Source: Halomarinibacterium sp041392125 (GTDB lineage: Bacteria; Bacteroidota; Bacteroidia; Flavobacteriales; Flavobacteriaceae). Taken from it: 64,000 nucleotides of DNA. Shown piece by piece: positions 8,721 to 16,821 of this stretch (the first letter of the stretch is position 1; each line of letters starts with the position of its first letter). The notes under the pieces were generated by a model. That model had not been told where the DNA came from. It did not search any database and was given only the letters and a program-made list of their open reading frames with translations. The DNA lies in NCBI GenBank assembly GCA_041392125.1, contig JAWKMR010000007.1, forward strand, positions 143,861 to 207,860. Direction: 5' to 3'. A program made the translations under genes and the position numbers.

Positions 8721-10036
8721 TTTCCTCTGGTAAAATCCGGGAAATCTTGTACTTCTCCTCCGTTGGCAATCGATACTTCAGAAAGTGGTGTAATAGAACT
8801 CCATGCTGCTGCATCGTAGGCATCTAAGGGAGGCGCTATATTTTTCTTTGCGCTTTCCACAAAGGCTTGTAGTACAAAAAAGTCCATCCCGCCATGGCCG
8901 GAACCTTCTGCGGTTGCGGCGTATTTCTTCCAAAGTGGGTGGTCGTATTGTTCAAGCCACTTGGTGGCTTCATCCCATTGGTGCGGTTTTTCGGTTTTGT
9001 CTTCAATATACATTCGATTACCATCTACTTCCCAGATGCCTTCGCTCCCTTGTACCCGAAAACCAAGTGAGTAGGGTCGGGGGGAGTTGCAATCATGAGT
9101 TACGATAATGGTTTCGCCGTTATAGGTTTCAATCATCGAAGTAATCACGTCTCCTTGTTTAAACTTTAGCTTCGCATTGGGATGATTTTCGCCTCCTACT
9201 TTTACAATATAGTTATGCAAACCGACCCCTTTGGAGGCCATAGACGAAATACGCACAAACCGATTGCCTCGATTAATATTACTCATTACAGCAATAGGAC
9301 CTACCCCATGGGTAGGATACACATCGGCATTTCGAAGCAGGGAATGCTGGGTACGCCAAGCCGATTCTGAAATCCCTTTTTCGCCAAATTCTGCCCCTTT
9401 TCCATAAGCCGTTTTCCCATCGTTAAATTTTACAAAGCGCAAATCGTGTTGATACCCACAGCGAAAATGAACTAATTCTCCAAATAGATTTTGCTTTACC
9501 ATATTCAATACAGCCATAATATCCCGTCGATAGCATACATTTTCTAAAATCATGAGATGACTCCCGGTGGCTTCATGGGTATTGACCAAATCCCAACATT
9601 CTTCCATGGTATTGGCAGCCGAAACTTCCAAACCCGTATATTTTCCGGCTTTCATGGCATCTACCGCCATACGTGTATGCCAGAGCCAAGGGGTGGAGAT
9701 AATAACAGCGTCTATGTTTTCCTGCTGAAGAAGATTTCGGTAATCGTATTCATTTTTCCCAAATACGTTGGGTTTGGGCTTTCCTGCCTTTGAAATAAGA
9801 TCTAAGGCAATGGTATTTCTTCGTTCGTCAATATCACAAATAGCGGTGATATTACAATCGTTTCGATACAAAATGTTTTGCAAGTGATTGGTGCCTCGTA
9901 ATCCTACCCCAATAAGGGCTATGTTAAGTATAGATTCGGAACTGGTAAATGGGTTTGCAAAAGTAAGTTGGGGAGCAAGGGTAATGCCTGCTCCGGCAAT
10001 TGCCGATTTTTTAACGAAATCTCTTCGGGTGCTCAT
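8675..10036 (-). CDS. GH109-family alpha-N-acetylgalactosaminidase-like glycosidase, Tat-exported
   Basis: A 453-aa Gfo/Idh/MocA-fold protein with a twin-arginine signal (TRRDFVKKS, residues 3-11) followed by a hydrophobic stretch. The Rossmann motif is GVGLRG at 43-48. I recall close similarity to Elizabethkingia alpha-N-acetylgalactosaminidase across the whole length: ENVCYRRD, GELVH..GYQHDLR, YPTHGVGP at 240-247, INRGNR, and GHGGMD. GH109 enzymes use a tightly bound NAD to cleave terminal N-acetylgalactosamine by an oxidation-elimination mechanism. The protein probably acts in the periplasm. It heads a three-gene operon with a sugar kinase and a nucleotidyltransferase. Family assignment is strong; the exact glycan is inferred. 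Confidence 0.88.
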   Translation of the reverse strand: MSTRRDFVKKSAIAGAGITLAPQLTFANPFTSSESILNIALIGVGLRGTNHLQNILYRNDCNITAICDIDERRNTIALDLISKAGKPKPNVFGKNEYDYRNLLQQENIDAVIISTPWLWHTRMAVDAMKAGKYTGLEVSAANTMEECWDLVNTHEATGSHLMILENVCYRRDIMAVLNMVKQNLFGELVHFRCGYQHDLRFVKFNDGKTAYGKGAEFGEKGISESAWRTQHSLLRNADVYPTHGVGPIAVMSNINRGNRFVRISSMASKGVGLHNYIVKVGGENHPNAKLKFKQGDVITSMIETYNGETIIVTHDCNSPRPYSLGFRVQGSEGIWEVDGNRMYIEDKTEKPHQWDEATKWLEQYDHPLWKKYAATAEGSGHGGMDFFVLQAFVESAKKNIAPPLDAYDAAAWSSITPLSEVSIANGGEVQDFPDFTRGNWVKRMPYNWMKDSY

Positions 10037-10151
10037 CGTTTTTGGTTTTGTATAAAAATACTATTTTTTAGGTTTTTCAATTACTGAAAAACACATTTTT
10101 GTAAGTAAGTATTTTTTAGAACGACCATGCTTTTGTACTAACAACGTTACT

Positions 10152-10820
10152 ATGGATACTTTCTGGTTTTTTGAAGATGTGAACTTGTTCAATATGCTTT
10201 GTCCACATAAGTTTAAAGAATACAAAGAACACCACGAATTTCATCAATATAGAAAACAAGATTATATCTATTTTGAAGAAGACCAATCCAATAAAGTATT
10301 TCTTATTGAAAAAGGAAAAGTAAAGATTGGTTACTATACAGAAGAGGGTGAAGAAGTGGTAAAAGCCATTTTAAAGAAAGGAGAGTTGTTTGGTGAAAAA
10401 GCCATTTTGGGCGAAGTAAAAAGGGATGAATTTGCCATTTCAATAGATAACCAAACATCCATTTGCCCGGTAGGAGTAGATACCATGCACGATTTGATGC
10501 GCGATAATAGATCCTTTAGTTTTCGGATTTATAAACTCATAGGCTTCCGAATTAAAAAATTAGAGCGACGCTTAGAGCTCATCATGTTTAAAGACGCCAA
10601 AACCCGGGTAGAGGAATTTTTAAAAGAATTAGCCAAAGATTACGGCTATTGTTGCCCCAAAACAGGAGAAACGGTCGTTAAACACCCCTACACTCAAAAA
10701 GAAATTGCTTCCCTTATTGGGACTTCCCGTCCCACCTTTAATACCATTATGAATCAATTTAAGGAGGAAAACAAAATCGATTTTCAGCGAAATGAGATTC
10801 GGTTAAAATTTTCTGCCTAA
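10152..10820 (+). CDS. Crp/Fnr-family transcriptional regulator
   Basis: A 222-aa regulator: an N-terminal cyclic-nucleotide-binding-like beta-barrel (about residues 25-130, with VFLIEKGKVKIGYYTEEGEE and KKGELFGEKAIL) and a C-terminal winged helix at about 150-215 (YTQKEIASLIGTSRPTFNTI). It lacks an N-terminal cluster of Fnr-type cysteines, and the cAMP-contacting arginine and serine of E. coli Crp are not obvious, so the ligand is unknown. It is transcribed divergently from the GH109 operon, and a 14-bp perfect palindrome lies just downstream, in front of the next gene, a plausible target. Confidence 0.9.
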   Translation: MDTFWFFEDVNLFNMLCPHKFKEYKEHHEFHQYRKQDYIYFEEDQSNKVFLIEKGKVKIGYYTEEGEEVVKAILKKGELFGEKAILGEVKRDEFAISIDNQTSICPVGVDTMHDLMRDNRSFSFRIYKLIGFRIKKLERRLELIMFKDAKTRVEEFLKELAKDYGYCCPKTGETVVKHPYTQKEIASLIGTSRPTFNTIMNQFKEENKIDFQRNEIRLKFSA

Positions 10821-10834
10821 TGTTAGCTGCCTAA

Positions 10835-10848
10835 CATTTCATGAAATG
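10835..10848. promoter_or_regulatory. 14-bp perfect palindrome, candidate operator
   Basis: CATTTCATGAAATG is a perfect palindrome 10 bases upstream of the -7 element of the following lipoprotein gene, so it covers the -33 region. It lies next to a Crp/Fnr regulator gene. An imperfect stem-loop (ATGTTAG/CTAACAT, 10820-10837) ends at its left edge. Confidence 0.45.
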
Positions 10849-10857
10849 CACGCGATT

Positions 10858-10865
10858 TAATTTTG
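10858..10865 (+). promoter_or_regulatory. -7 element for the duplicated-domain lipoprotein gene
   Basis: TAATTTTG fits TAnnTTTG, 23 bases before the ATG at 10889. The -33 position is occupied by the palindrome at 10835-10848 rather than a TTTG, which would suit an activator-dependent or repressed promoter. Confidence 0.5.
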
Positions 10866-10888
10866 ACGAAACTTAAAATTAAATCCAT

Positions 10889-11764
10889 ATGAAAAAGATG
10901 TTTATTGGGGTACTTTCCCTGGCAATGAGTACTATTTCCTGTACCAACAATGATGACACTAACAATCCTAATCCCTTAGGAAATTTAGTTTTGAATCTAA
11001 ACGGATTAGAACCTTTAGGAACCGACTTTGTGTATGAAGGTTGGATTATTGTGAATGGAACTCCTATTTCCACCGGGACCTTTAGTAGTGTTGCTTTTCC
11101 ACAAACTTTTGAAATGAATGCCCAAATGCTCTCGGAAGCCACCATGTTTGTGCTGTCTATTGAGCCTTCCAACGATCCCGACCCGGCTCCTTCGGCTACC
11201 AAGATTTTAGCAGGTTCTTTTAGCGGAAGCAATGCTGAAATTTCTTCAAGTACTATAGTTGGGGATTTTTCATCCAGTTCGGGAAGCTATATTTTGGCCA
11301 CTCCTACCGATACGGACGACACCAATGAAGAAAGTGGTGTATGGTTTTTAGATAATTCCAGCGGAAGCATGGTAAACGGATTAAATCTCCCTGTGCTATC
11401 GGAAGGCTGGAAATATGAAGGTTGGGCAGTGATGAATGGGATGCCAATTAGTACCGGAACCTTTACCAATGTCTCCGGATTTGATGATAATGCAACTTCT
11501 TCTCCCTTCAAAGGAGATGCAGGAAATGGTCCGGCTTTTCCGGGAGAAGATTATTTGCAAAATGCCCCTACTGGACTAACTTTTCCAACCGATTTACGGG
11601 GGGCAACCATTGTTATTTCCGTGGAACCGGATCCTGATAACGACCCTGCCCCTTTTACTTTTAAACCCTTAGCGCATGTTGTTCCTGCCAATGCCACAGT
11701 TCATGCAGTAATTGCAATGGGGAATGGTCCATTGCAGGAACTTTCAGGGAGTGTTAGCCGATAA
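10889..11764 (+). CDS. lipoprotein with two copies of an anti-sigma-like beta domain
   Basis: A 291-aa protein with a lipoprotein signal (SLAMSTISC, Cys near residue 18). The mature part is an internal duplication. Repeat 1 (about residues 33-120) has YEGWIIVNGTPISTGTF and SIEPSNDPDPAPS. Repeat 2 (about 165-285) has YEGWAVMNGMPISTGTF and SVEPDPDNDPAPF. The motif pair resembles the extracytoplasmic domain of RskA-type anti-sigma-K factors, but there is no anti-sigma zinc domain or membrane segment, so it is not a complete anti-sigma factor. It follows a Crp/Fnr regulator and a palindrome. I infer an outer-surface or periplasmic ligand-binding lipoprotein; the function is unknown. Confidence 0.75.
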   Translation: MKKMFIGVLSLAMSTISCTNNDDTNNPNPLGNLVLNLNGLEPLGTDFVYEGWIIVNGTPISTGTFSSVAFPQTFEMNAQMLSEATMFVLSIEPSNDPDPAPSATKILAGSFSGSNAEISSSTIVGDFSSSSGSYILATPTDTDDTNEESGVWFLDNSSGSMVNGLNLPVLSEGWKYEGWAVMNGMPISTGTFTNVSGFDDNATSSPFKGDAGNGPAFPGEDYLQNAPTGLTFPTDLRGATIVISVEPDPDNDPAPFTFKPLAHVVPANATVHAVIAMGNGPLQELSGSVSR

Positions 11765-11822
11765 GCTTGTTTGATTGTTTGGTTTTAAGCGGGAAATAGG
11801 TATCTTGTTTCCCGCTTTTAGT

Positions 11823-12386
11823 ATGAAACATTTTTTCAAAAAACATAAAGGAAATATTCTCCTGCTCCTTTTTATTTTGCTGTTGGTGATACCGCAAACC
11901 GGAATACCTATTAAAGTGTTTCTCAATCGGCTAATTGCTTTCAGTCCTTCAGAAATCTCTCCCAAAGAACGAGAGCATATCAATAACTATCATTGGCAAT
12001 TGATGGAGTTAGAAGGAGATATCATTAACTTTCAAAAATCGAAAGGAAACGTAGCGTTGGTCAATGTATGGGCCACTTGGTGCCCTCCATGCATTGCCGA
12101 ATTACCCTCTATGCAAAATCTGTACGATGCCTACGGAAATCAAGTAGATTTTTATTTCGTATCATTGGAAAGTCCGGAGACCCTGCAGCATTTTCTTCAG
12201 AAGAAAAAGTATCATATTCCTGTCTATATCCCAAAGGAACCTTTTCCGGAAAGCCTAAAAACGACTTCTTTCCCCACCACCTACTTGATTTCAAAAACAG
12301 GTGCCCTGGTTGTCGATAAAACGGGTGCCGCCGATTGGGATAGCGAAAAAACCAAAGCGATTATTGAAAAACTTTTAGCGGAATAG
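11823..12386 (+). CDS. TlpA-like membrane-anchored thioredoxin
   Basis: A 187-aa protein with a membrane anchor (ILLLLFILLLVIP, about residues 12-24) and a periplasmic thioredoxin domain carrying WATWCPPC (redox Cys at about 87 and 90) and the cis-Pro segment SFPTTYLI. I chose the ATG at 11823 because the upstream in-frame ATG at 11775 would add 16 residues before the basic N-terminus of the anchor. TlpA/ResA-type proteins reduce disulfides in the periplasm, often for cytochrome c maturation. No cytochrome gene is nearby. Confidence 0.88.
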   Translation: MKHFFKKHKGNILLLLFILLLVIPQTGIPIKVFLNRLIAFSPSEISPKEREHINNYHWQLMELEGDIINFQKSKGNVALVNVWATWCPPCIAELPSMQNLYDAYGNQVDFYFVSLESPETLQHFLQKKKYHIPVYIPKEPFPESLKTTSFPTTYLISKTGALVVDKTGAADWDSEKTKAIIEKLLAE

Positions 12387-12398
12387 TACTTTTGTGGT

Positions 12399-12872
12399 AT
12401 GAAGTACCAAATGCTTACTAAAGAACAGCTGGAAGAACTACACCCGGAATTTATCAATTTTTTAGCCACACAATCTATTGATAAAACCGAGTGGGATGCC
12501 ATTAAAAAGAACCAACCTCAAGTGGCTCAACAAGAGCTGGAAGTGTTTAGCGATTTGGTATGGGAAGGAGTGTTAAGCAAGGTCCAATATCTCGAAAATC
12601 ATTCCCCACAACAGTTGTTTTTATTTAAAATAGGGGTTACAGAAATGCAGCTCATAATGGTTAAGCTGCAACATACTACAATCAATCTTACTACTGTTGA
12701 AGGAATGTTATGGCTGGAACAAAACCTACATTCTGAAAGTGTGGAATTATTTACTTCCCAAAAAATGCTTTCCGAAGATAAAAATATAGACATTTTTAGT
12801 TTAATCCAGCAGGGGGCAGTCATTACCAAAGGGGAGTTGTATGAGGCTGTTTCTATGGTTGTTAATGGGTGA
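12399..12872 (+). CDS. conserved hypothetical protein (DUF6495-like)
   Basis: A 157-aa cytoplasmic protein, 12 bases behind the thioredoxin gene. The N-terminus MKYQMLTKEQLEELHPEF and the central IDKTEWDAIKKNQP and SDLVWEGVL match what I recall of a small Flavobacteriia family listed as DUF6495; the assignment is from memory. No transmembrane segment or metal motif is seen. Its TGA stop lies inside the first unit of a long heptamer repeat (GGTGAAG), which is the odd point of this gene. Confidence 0.7.
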   Translation: MKYQMLTKEQLEELHPEFINFLATQSIDKTEWDAIKKNQPQVAQQELEVFSDLVWEGVLSKVQYLENHSPQQLFLFKIGVTEMQLIMVKLQHTTINLTTVEGMLWLEQNLHSESVELFTSQKMLSEDKNIDIFSLIQQGAVITKGELYEAVSMVVNG

Positions 12873-13144
12873 AGGGTGAAAGGTAAAAGGTAAAAGGTAA
12901 AAGGTAAAAGGTAAAAGGTGAAAGGTAAAAGGTAAAAGGTAAAAGGTAAAAGGTAAAAGGTAAAAGGTAAAAGGTAAAAGGTGAAGGGTAAAAGGTGAAG
13001 GGTAAAAGGTGAAGGGTAAAAGGTGAAGGGTAAAAGGTGAAGGGTAAAAGGTGAAGGGTAAAAGGTGAAGGGTAAAAGGTGAAGGGTAAAAGGTGAAGGG
13101 TAAAAGGTAAAAGGTAAAAGGTAAAAGGTAAAAGGTAAAAGGTA
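12868..13144 (+). repeat. heptamer tandem array (GGTAAAA / GGTGAAG), about 40 units
   Basis: Consecutive 7-bp units, mostly GGTAAAA with blocks of alternating GGTGAAG, run for about 277 bases from inside the stop codon of the preceding gene. There are no unique spacers, so it is not CRISPR. Because 7 is not a multiple of 3, TAA or TGA falls in all three frames. Confidence 0.95.
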
Positions 13145-13152
13145 ATTAATTC

Positions 13153-13248
13153 TAATAATCTAAAATACTAATAATCCAAAATACTAATAATCCAAAATAC
13201 TAATAATCTAAAATACTAACAATCCAAAATACTAACAATCCAAAATAC
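13153..13248. repeat. 16-bp tandem array, six units
   Basis: Six contiguous copies of TAATAATCCAAAATAC with small variants (TCTAAAATAC; TAACAATCC). The array ends five bases from the stop codon of the minus-strand permease gene, so it forms the 3' untranslated start of that gene. It faces the heptamer array of the convergent gene. Confidence 0.95.
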
Positions 13249-13252
13249 TCAT

Positions 13253-14494
13253 CTACTCGTACCTCAAACTCTCAATAGGGTCTAATTTTGCAGCTTTGCT
13301 GGCAGGATAAGATCCTGCAATAATAGCTACGATAAATGAAATGATAACTGCTGCAATTAAAGCGGTCCAGGGAAGCGTATATTCAAACTCCACGACCATC
13401 GCAAAAATAATTCCGGTAATAATCCCGAGGATGATTCCCAAAATACAACCAAATTGACCTATCACAATAGTTTCAATAAAAAACTGAGCAGAGATGGTAG
13501 AGCGTTTGGCGCCCAAGGCTTTCCGAACGCCAATCTCTCGGGTTCTATCCGTCACCGAAACCAGCATAATGTTCATAAGCGCTATGGAAGACCCCAAAAT
13601 AGTAATGATGCTTATAATCCAAGCGGCGGTTTCTAAAAACCCCGAAATTTGAGCCATGCGGTTAATGAGGTCGTCACTGCGTTCTATTCCAAAATTGTTT
13701 TCTTCAATAGGATTGAGGCGGCGTATGTTTCGGAAGGCAACAATAGCAGCATCTTCAGCTCCCTGCATCATCTCCTTATCTGCTACTTTTACACTAATGG
13801 AATAATTAATATTAGGCTGGGTAAAAATTCCTCGCGCTACCTGAATGGGGATTAAAACATTTAAATCCCGATTGTTACCAAACGAAGATCCTTGTTCTTC
13901 CACAACGCCAATCACCTTGAATTTCACCCCGCGAATGCTAATGGTTTTATTCAGCGGATTTTCATTTTCGAAGAAATTTTTCAGGAAATCGGAACCAATA
14001 ATGCATACTTTGTTGTTATTCTGAATATCAAAAAAGTTAAAATCTCGTCCCAATTGGGTTTTCAATCCCGAATTTTCCAAATAAAACTCATTCACCCCAT
14101 ACACCTGTACATCGGGGTCGGTCTTTTTGTTTTCGTATTTTACTTCGGCAAGATTGGTTCCTAAAAACGAAACCGAAGTTTGTGTAAACGGATAGTCGTA
14201 GGTGTCAATAAACTCACGGATATTATCGTAGCTTATAATGGGGTTTATTTTTTGCCGTTCGGGACCTCCCTGCTGTTGGGTTTCAAACTCATACCGTTGT
14301 AAGTTAAAGGTGTTGGAACCCATAGAAGAAAAATTACCGGCAATACTATTTTCAAGTGCCTTTACCGCACTTAAAATACCCACCAATGCCCAAATACCGA
14401 TACCGATAATGATAATGGTAAGAATGGTGCGCAACAATTGCGATTTAATGGAATCCAACGCGATACGTACATTTTCCCGAAAGAGTTTAAACAT
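13253..14494 (-). CDS. MacB/FtsX-type ABC transporter permease
   Basis: A 413-aa permease with the MacB layout: a membrane segment near residues 20-45, a periplasmic MacB_PCD region (about 50-270), then three C-terminal membrane segments with SVTDRTREIGVRKALGAKR at about 310-330, the FtsX-domain signature. MacB-like permeases couple to a separate ATPase and move peptides, lipoproteins or macrolides, or transmit mechanical force in the envelope. No ATPase gene lies next to it in this window, so its partner is probably encoded elsewhere. It is a single minus-strand gene bracketed by repeat arrays at both ends. Confidence 0.9.
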   Translation of the reverse strand: MFKLFRENVRIALDSIKSQLLRTILTIIIIGIGIWALVGILSAVKALENSIAGNFSSMGSNTFNLQRYEFETQQQGGPERQKINPIISYDNIREFIDTYDYPFTQTSVSFLGTNLAEVKYENKKTDPDVQVYGVNEFYLENSGLKTQLGRDFNFFDIQNNNKVCIIGSDFLKNFFENENPLNKTISIRGVKFKVIGVVEEQGSSFGNNRDLNVLIPIQVARGIFTQPNINYSISVKVADKEMMQGAEDAAIVAFRNIRRLNPIEENNFGIERSDDLINRMAQISGFLETAAWIISIITILGSSIALMNIMLVSVTDRTREIGVRKALGAKRSTISAQFFIETIVIGQFGCILGIILGIITGIIFAMVVEFEYTLPWTALIAAVIISFIVAIIAGSYPASKAAKLDPIESLRYE

Positions 14495-14604
14495 AGTTGG
14501 GTAAGTTGCTGTAGCATTAGACTACAAAGTGTGCATAAAGTTACAGCTTTTCTACTATTTAGAATTGATGAATTTTTTAAAGTCACAAAGTGAAATTCAA
14601 TAAT

Positions 14605-14726
14605 TCTGAAACTCTGAAACTCTGAAACGCTGAAACTTTGAAACGCTGAAACTTTGAAACGCTGAAACTTTGAAACGCTGAAACTTTGAAACGCTGAAAC
14701 TTTGAAACGCTGAAACTTTGAAACTA
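14605..14726 (+). repeat. 8-bp tandem array (CTGAAACT / TTGAAACG), about 15 units
   Basis: Units of eight bases, first CTGAAACT and then alternating CTGAAACT and TTGAAACG, fill the gap between the divergent permease and hisS genes. The last unit runs into the hisS promoter and contributes its TTTG. Confidence 0.93.
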
Positions 14727-14746
14727 TTTACTTTTCCCGATATTTG
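14717..14746 (+). promoter_or_regulatory. putative hisS promoter, -33 inside the 8-bp array
   Basis: TTTG at 14717-14720 is followed after 18 bases by GATATTTG at 14739-14746, a one-mismatch fit to TAnnTTTG. The TTTG belongs to the last unit of the tandem array. The start codon is 29 bases further on. Confidence 0.5.
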
Positions 14747-14775
14747 TACTTCAAAAAGTTTAAAACAAAAGAATC

Positions 14776-16566
14776 TTGGCTCAAAAACCCTCCATACCCA
14801 AAGGCACCCGCGATTTTTCACCGGAAGAAGTGGTAAAACGCAACTATATCATGGATACCATAAAGAACTGTTTTACTACCTACGGATTTCAACCCATTGA
14901 AACCCCCAGTTTTGAAAACAGCGAAACCTTGATGGGAAAATATGGGGAAGAAGGGGATAGATTGATTTTTAAAATTTTGAATAGTGGGGATTATTTAGGT
15001 AAGGTTAAAGAAGATATTGAAATAACTATTTCTGTTTATACATCCATAAGTTATTCATTTAGTTATTTGATAAAGACAATATTGAATCTAATCCCTGATA
15101 AATCAGATTTTTTAAGTTTTATTGATAAAGAACTTAGTAAAATAATTAAGTCAAAAAAAGCAGAATTGTGCAAAAATATTAAAATTGATAGTGCAGCATA
15201 CTTATATGGACATGGATTTAACAATGAAATTGTTGAGAAATTAGTTAATTCTATTGAAAAAAATCAAGATGTTTTTTTAAGAGCTGGCGAAGCGTTTATA
15301 CTCAATAATAATTTAGATATTAGGCAAAGAAGGGATAATCCACGTTTATTAGACTATTATTTAAGAACAAATGATAATCCCGAATTTTTAAATGCAGTAA
15401 AATTAATCGCAAACCACGTAATTGAACAGTCTGAATTTGAGGAAAAGTTTGATTCAAATTCTATTTCAAAAGAAATTTCCGAAAAAGCCCTTCGCTACGA
15501 CCTTACCGTTCCTTTTGCACGCTATGTAGTGCAACACCAAAATGAAATTACTTTTCCTTTTAAGCGTTACCAGATGCAGCCGGTTTGGCGCGCAGACCGT
15601 CCGCAAAAAGGACGCTTCCGAGAATTTTATCAGTGCGATGCCGATGTGGTGGGTAGCGATTCGCTATGGCAGGAAGTAGAGTTGGTACAATTGTACGATG
15701 CCGTATTTACCCAATTACAATTAAAGGGTACTACCATTAAACTTAACAATCGCAAAGTGTTAAGTGGTATTGCAGAGGTCATTGGGGAAGCCGATAAACT
15801 CATCGACTTTACCGTAGCCCTGGACAAGTTGGATAAAATAGGCGAGGAGGGAGTGAAAAAAGAGCTTCGCGAAAAAGGAATTTCCGAAGGGGCCATCGAA
15901 AAAGTACAGCCGTTATTTTCAGTCAGCGGAAGTGCTTCTGAAAAACTGAACTTAGTAAGCAATTTGTTAGCCACTTCCGAAGTAGGAAGGAAAGGTATTG
16001 AAGAACTTTCGTTTATTGTGAATGCTTTGGAAGCGCTTGGATTGCAATCGGCTACCTTAGAAATTGATGTCACCTTGGCCCGCGGATTAAATTACTACAC
16101 CGGAGCCATTTTTGAAGTGTCTGCTCCGGCCGGTGTAGCTATGGGAAGCATTGGTGGTGGCGGTCGCTATGACGACTTAACCGGTATCTTCGGCTTGAAA
16201 AACATGAGTGGCGTAGGAATCTCTTTCGGATTAGATAGAATTTATCTCGTTTTGGAGGAATTAAACCTATTCCCCGAAACGGCTTCTGCCCAAACAAAAG
16301 TCTTGTTTATCAATTTTGGGGAAACAGAGGCGCTGTATGCCATGAAAGCCATCTCCCAATTGCGCCAACAAGGGATTTCCGCAGAGCTATATCCCGATGC
16401 CACCAAAATGGGGAAACAAATGAGTTATGCCGATAAACGCAATATTCCCTTTGTAGTATTGGCAGGAGAAAGCGAAATAGCCTCTAATACCTACACTTTA
16501 AAAAATATGAAGAGTGGAGAGCAGATTTTCATAGACCTCCCCGGACTTGTAAAGAAATTTCAGTAA
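14776..16566 (+). CDS. hisS: histidyl-tRNA synthetase with a large in-frame insertion
   Basis: A 596-aa class II synthetase; the flavobacterial enzyme is normally near 450-480 aa. The start is TTG at 14776, giving MAQKPSIPKGTRDF, the usual flavobacterial N-terminus. Catalytic parts are intact: KALRYDLTVPFARYV, QMQPVWRADRPQKGRFREFYQCD, LARGLNYYTGAIFEV and the C-terminal anticodon domain. Between GDYLGKV (residue 77) and ISEKALRYD (about 234) lies an unrelated block of about 150 residues, AT-rich and rich in Lys, Asn, Ile and Asp. It replaces the short variable linker before motif 2 seen in relatives. No intein junction residues are seen. The enzyme charges tRNA-His in the cytoplasm. Confidence 0.95.
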   Translation: MAQKPSIPKGTRDFSPEEVVKRNYIMDTIKNCFTTYGFQPIETPSFENSETLMGKYGEEGDRLIFKILNSGDYLGKVKEDIEITISVYTSISYSFSYLIKTILNLIPDKSDFLSFIDKELSKIIKSKKAELCKNIKIDSAAYLYGHGFNNEIVEKLVNSIEKNQDVFLRAGEAFILNNNLDIRQRRDNPRLLDYYLRTNDNPEFLNAVKLIANHVIEQSEFEEKFDSNSISKEISEKALRYDLTVPFARYVVQHQNEITFPFKRYQMQPVWRADRPQKGRFREFYQCDADVVGSDSLWQEVELVQLYDAVFTQLQLKGTTIKLNNRKVLSGIAEVIGEADKLIDFTVALDKLDKIGEEGVKKELREKGISEGAIEKVQPLFSVSGSASEKLNLVSNLLATSEVGRKGIEELSFIVNALEALGLQSATLEIDVTLARGLNYYTGAIFEVSAPAGVAMGSIGGGGRYDDLTGIFGLKNMSGVGISFGLDRIYLVLEELNLFPETASAQTKVLFINFGETEALYAMKAISQLRQQGISAELYPDATKMGKQMSYADKRNIPFVVLAGESEIASNTYTLKNMKSGEQIFIDLPGLVKKFQ

Positions 16567-16593
16567 TTGTTGATGGTGCCTTTAGTTAGATTT

Positions 16594-16821
16594 AAACCCG
16601 TCCCTACGATTCGACTCCGGGACATCGTATTCGAGCCTTTATTACATCCCCCTCAGTCCCCCTTCAAAGGGGGAACTATACCTAGTTCTAAAGAAACCCC
16701 TCCCTTTGAAGGGAGGTTGGGAGGGATGTTATTTACTACCCTCAATTCAACTCCTAATCTTTGTTAGCAGTAACCCGAAGGAATTCCGGTGCTCCTCGTT
16801 GTCGCAAACTTAGTACGAGTT
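16594..16821 (+). repeat. module A copy 1 (dispersed repeat)
   Basis: Opens with the CCCTACGATTCGAC motif and has two G/C palindromes, CCCCCTTCAAAGGGGGAA and CCCTCCCTTTGAAGGGAGG, then GTTAGCAGTAACCCGAAGG. It is one of seven copies in the window. The 1254-base gap between hisS and msrB is entirely this module and module B in two tandem rounds. Confidence 0.95.

Noticed and set aside
12868..13248. Possible CRISPR array
   Set aside because: Repeat units are directly contiguous with no unique spacers, and no cas gene is near.
15007..15470. Intein in hisS
   Set aside because: The insertion has no Cys/Ser start and no His-Asn end at the junctions, and no homing-nuclease motif. It lies in a variable loop, not an active-site motif.
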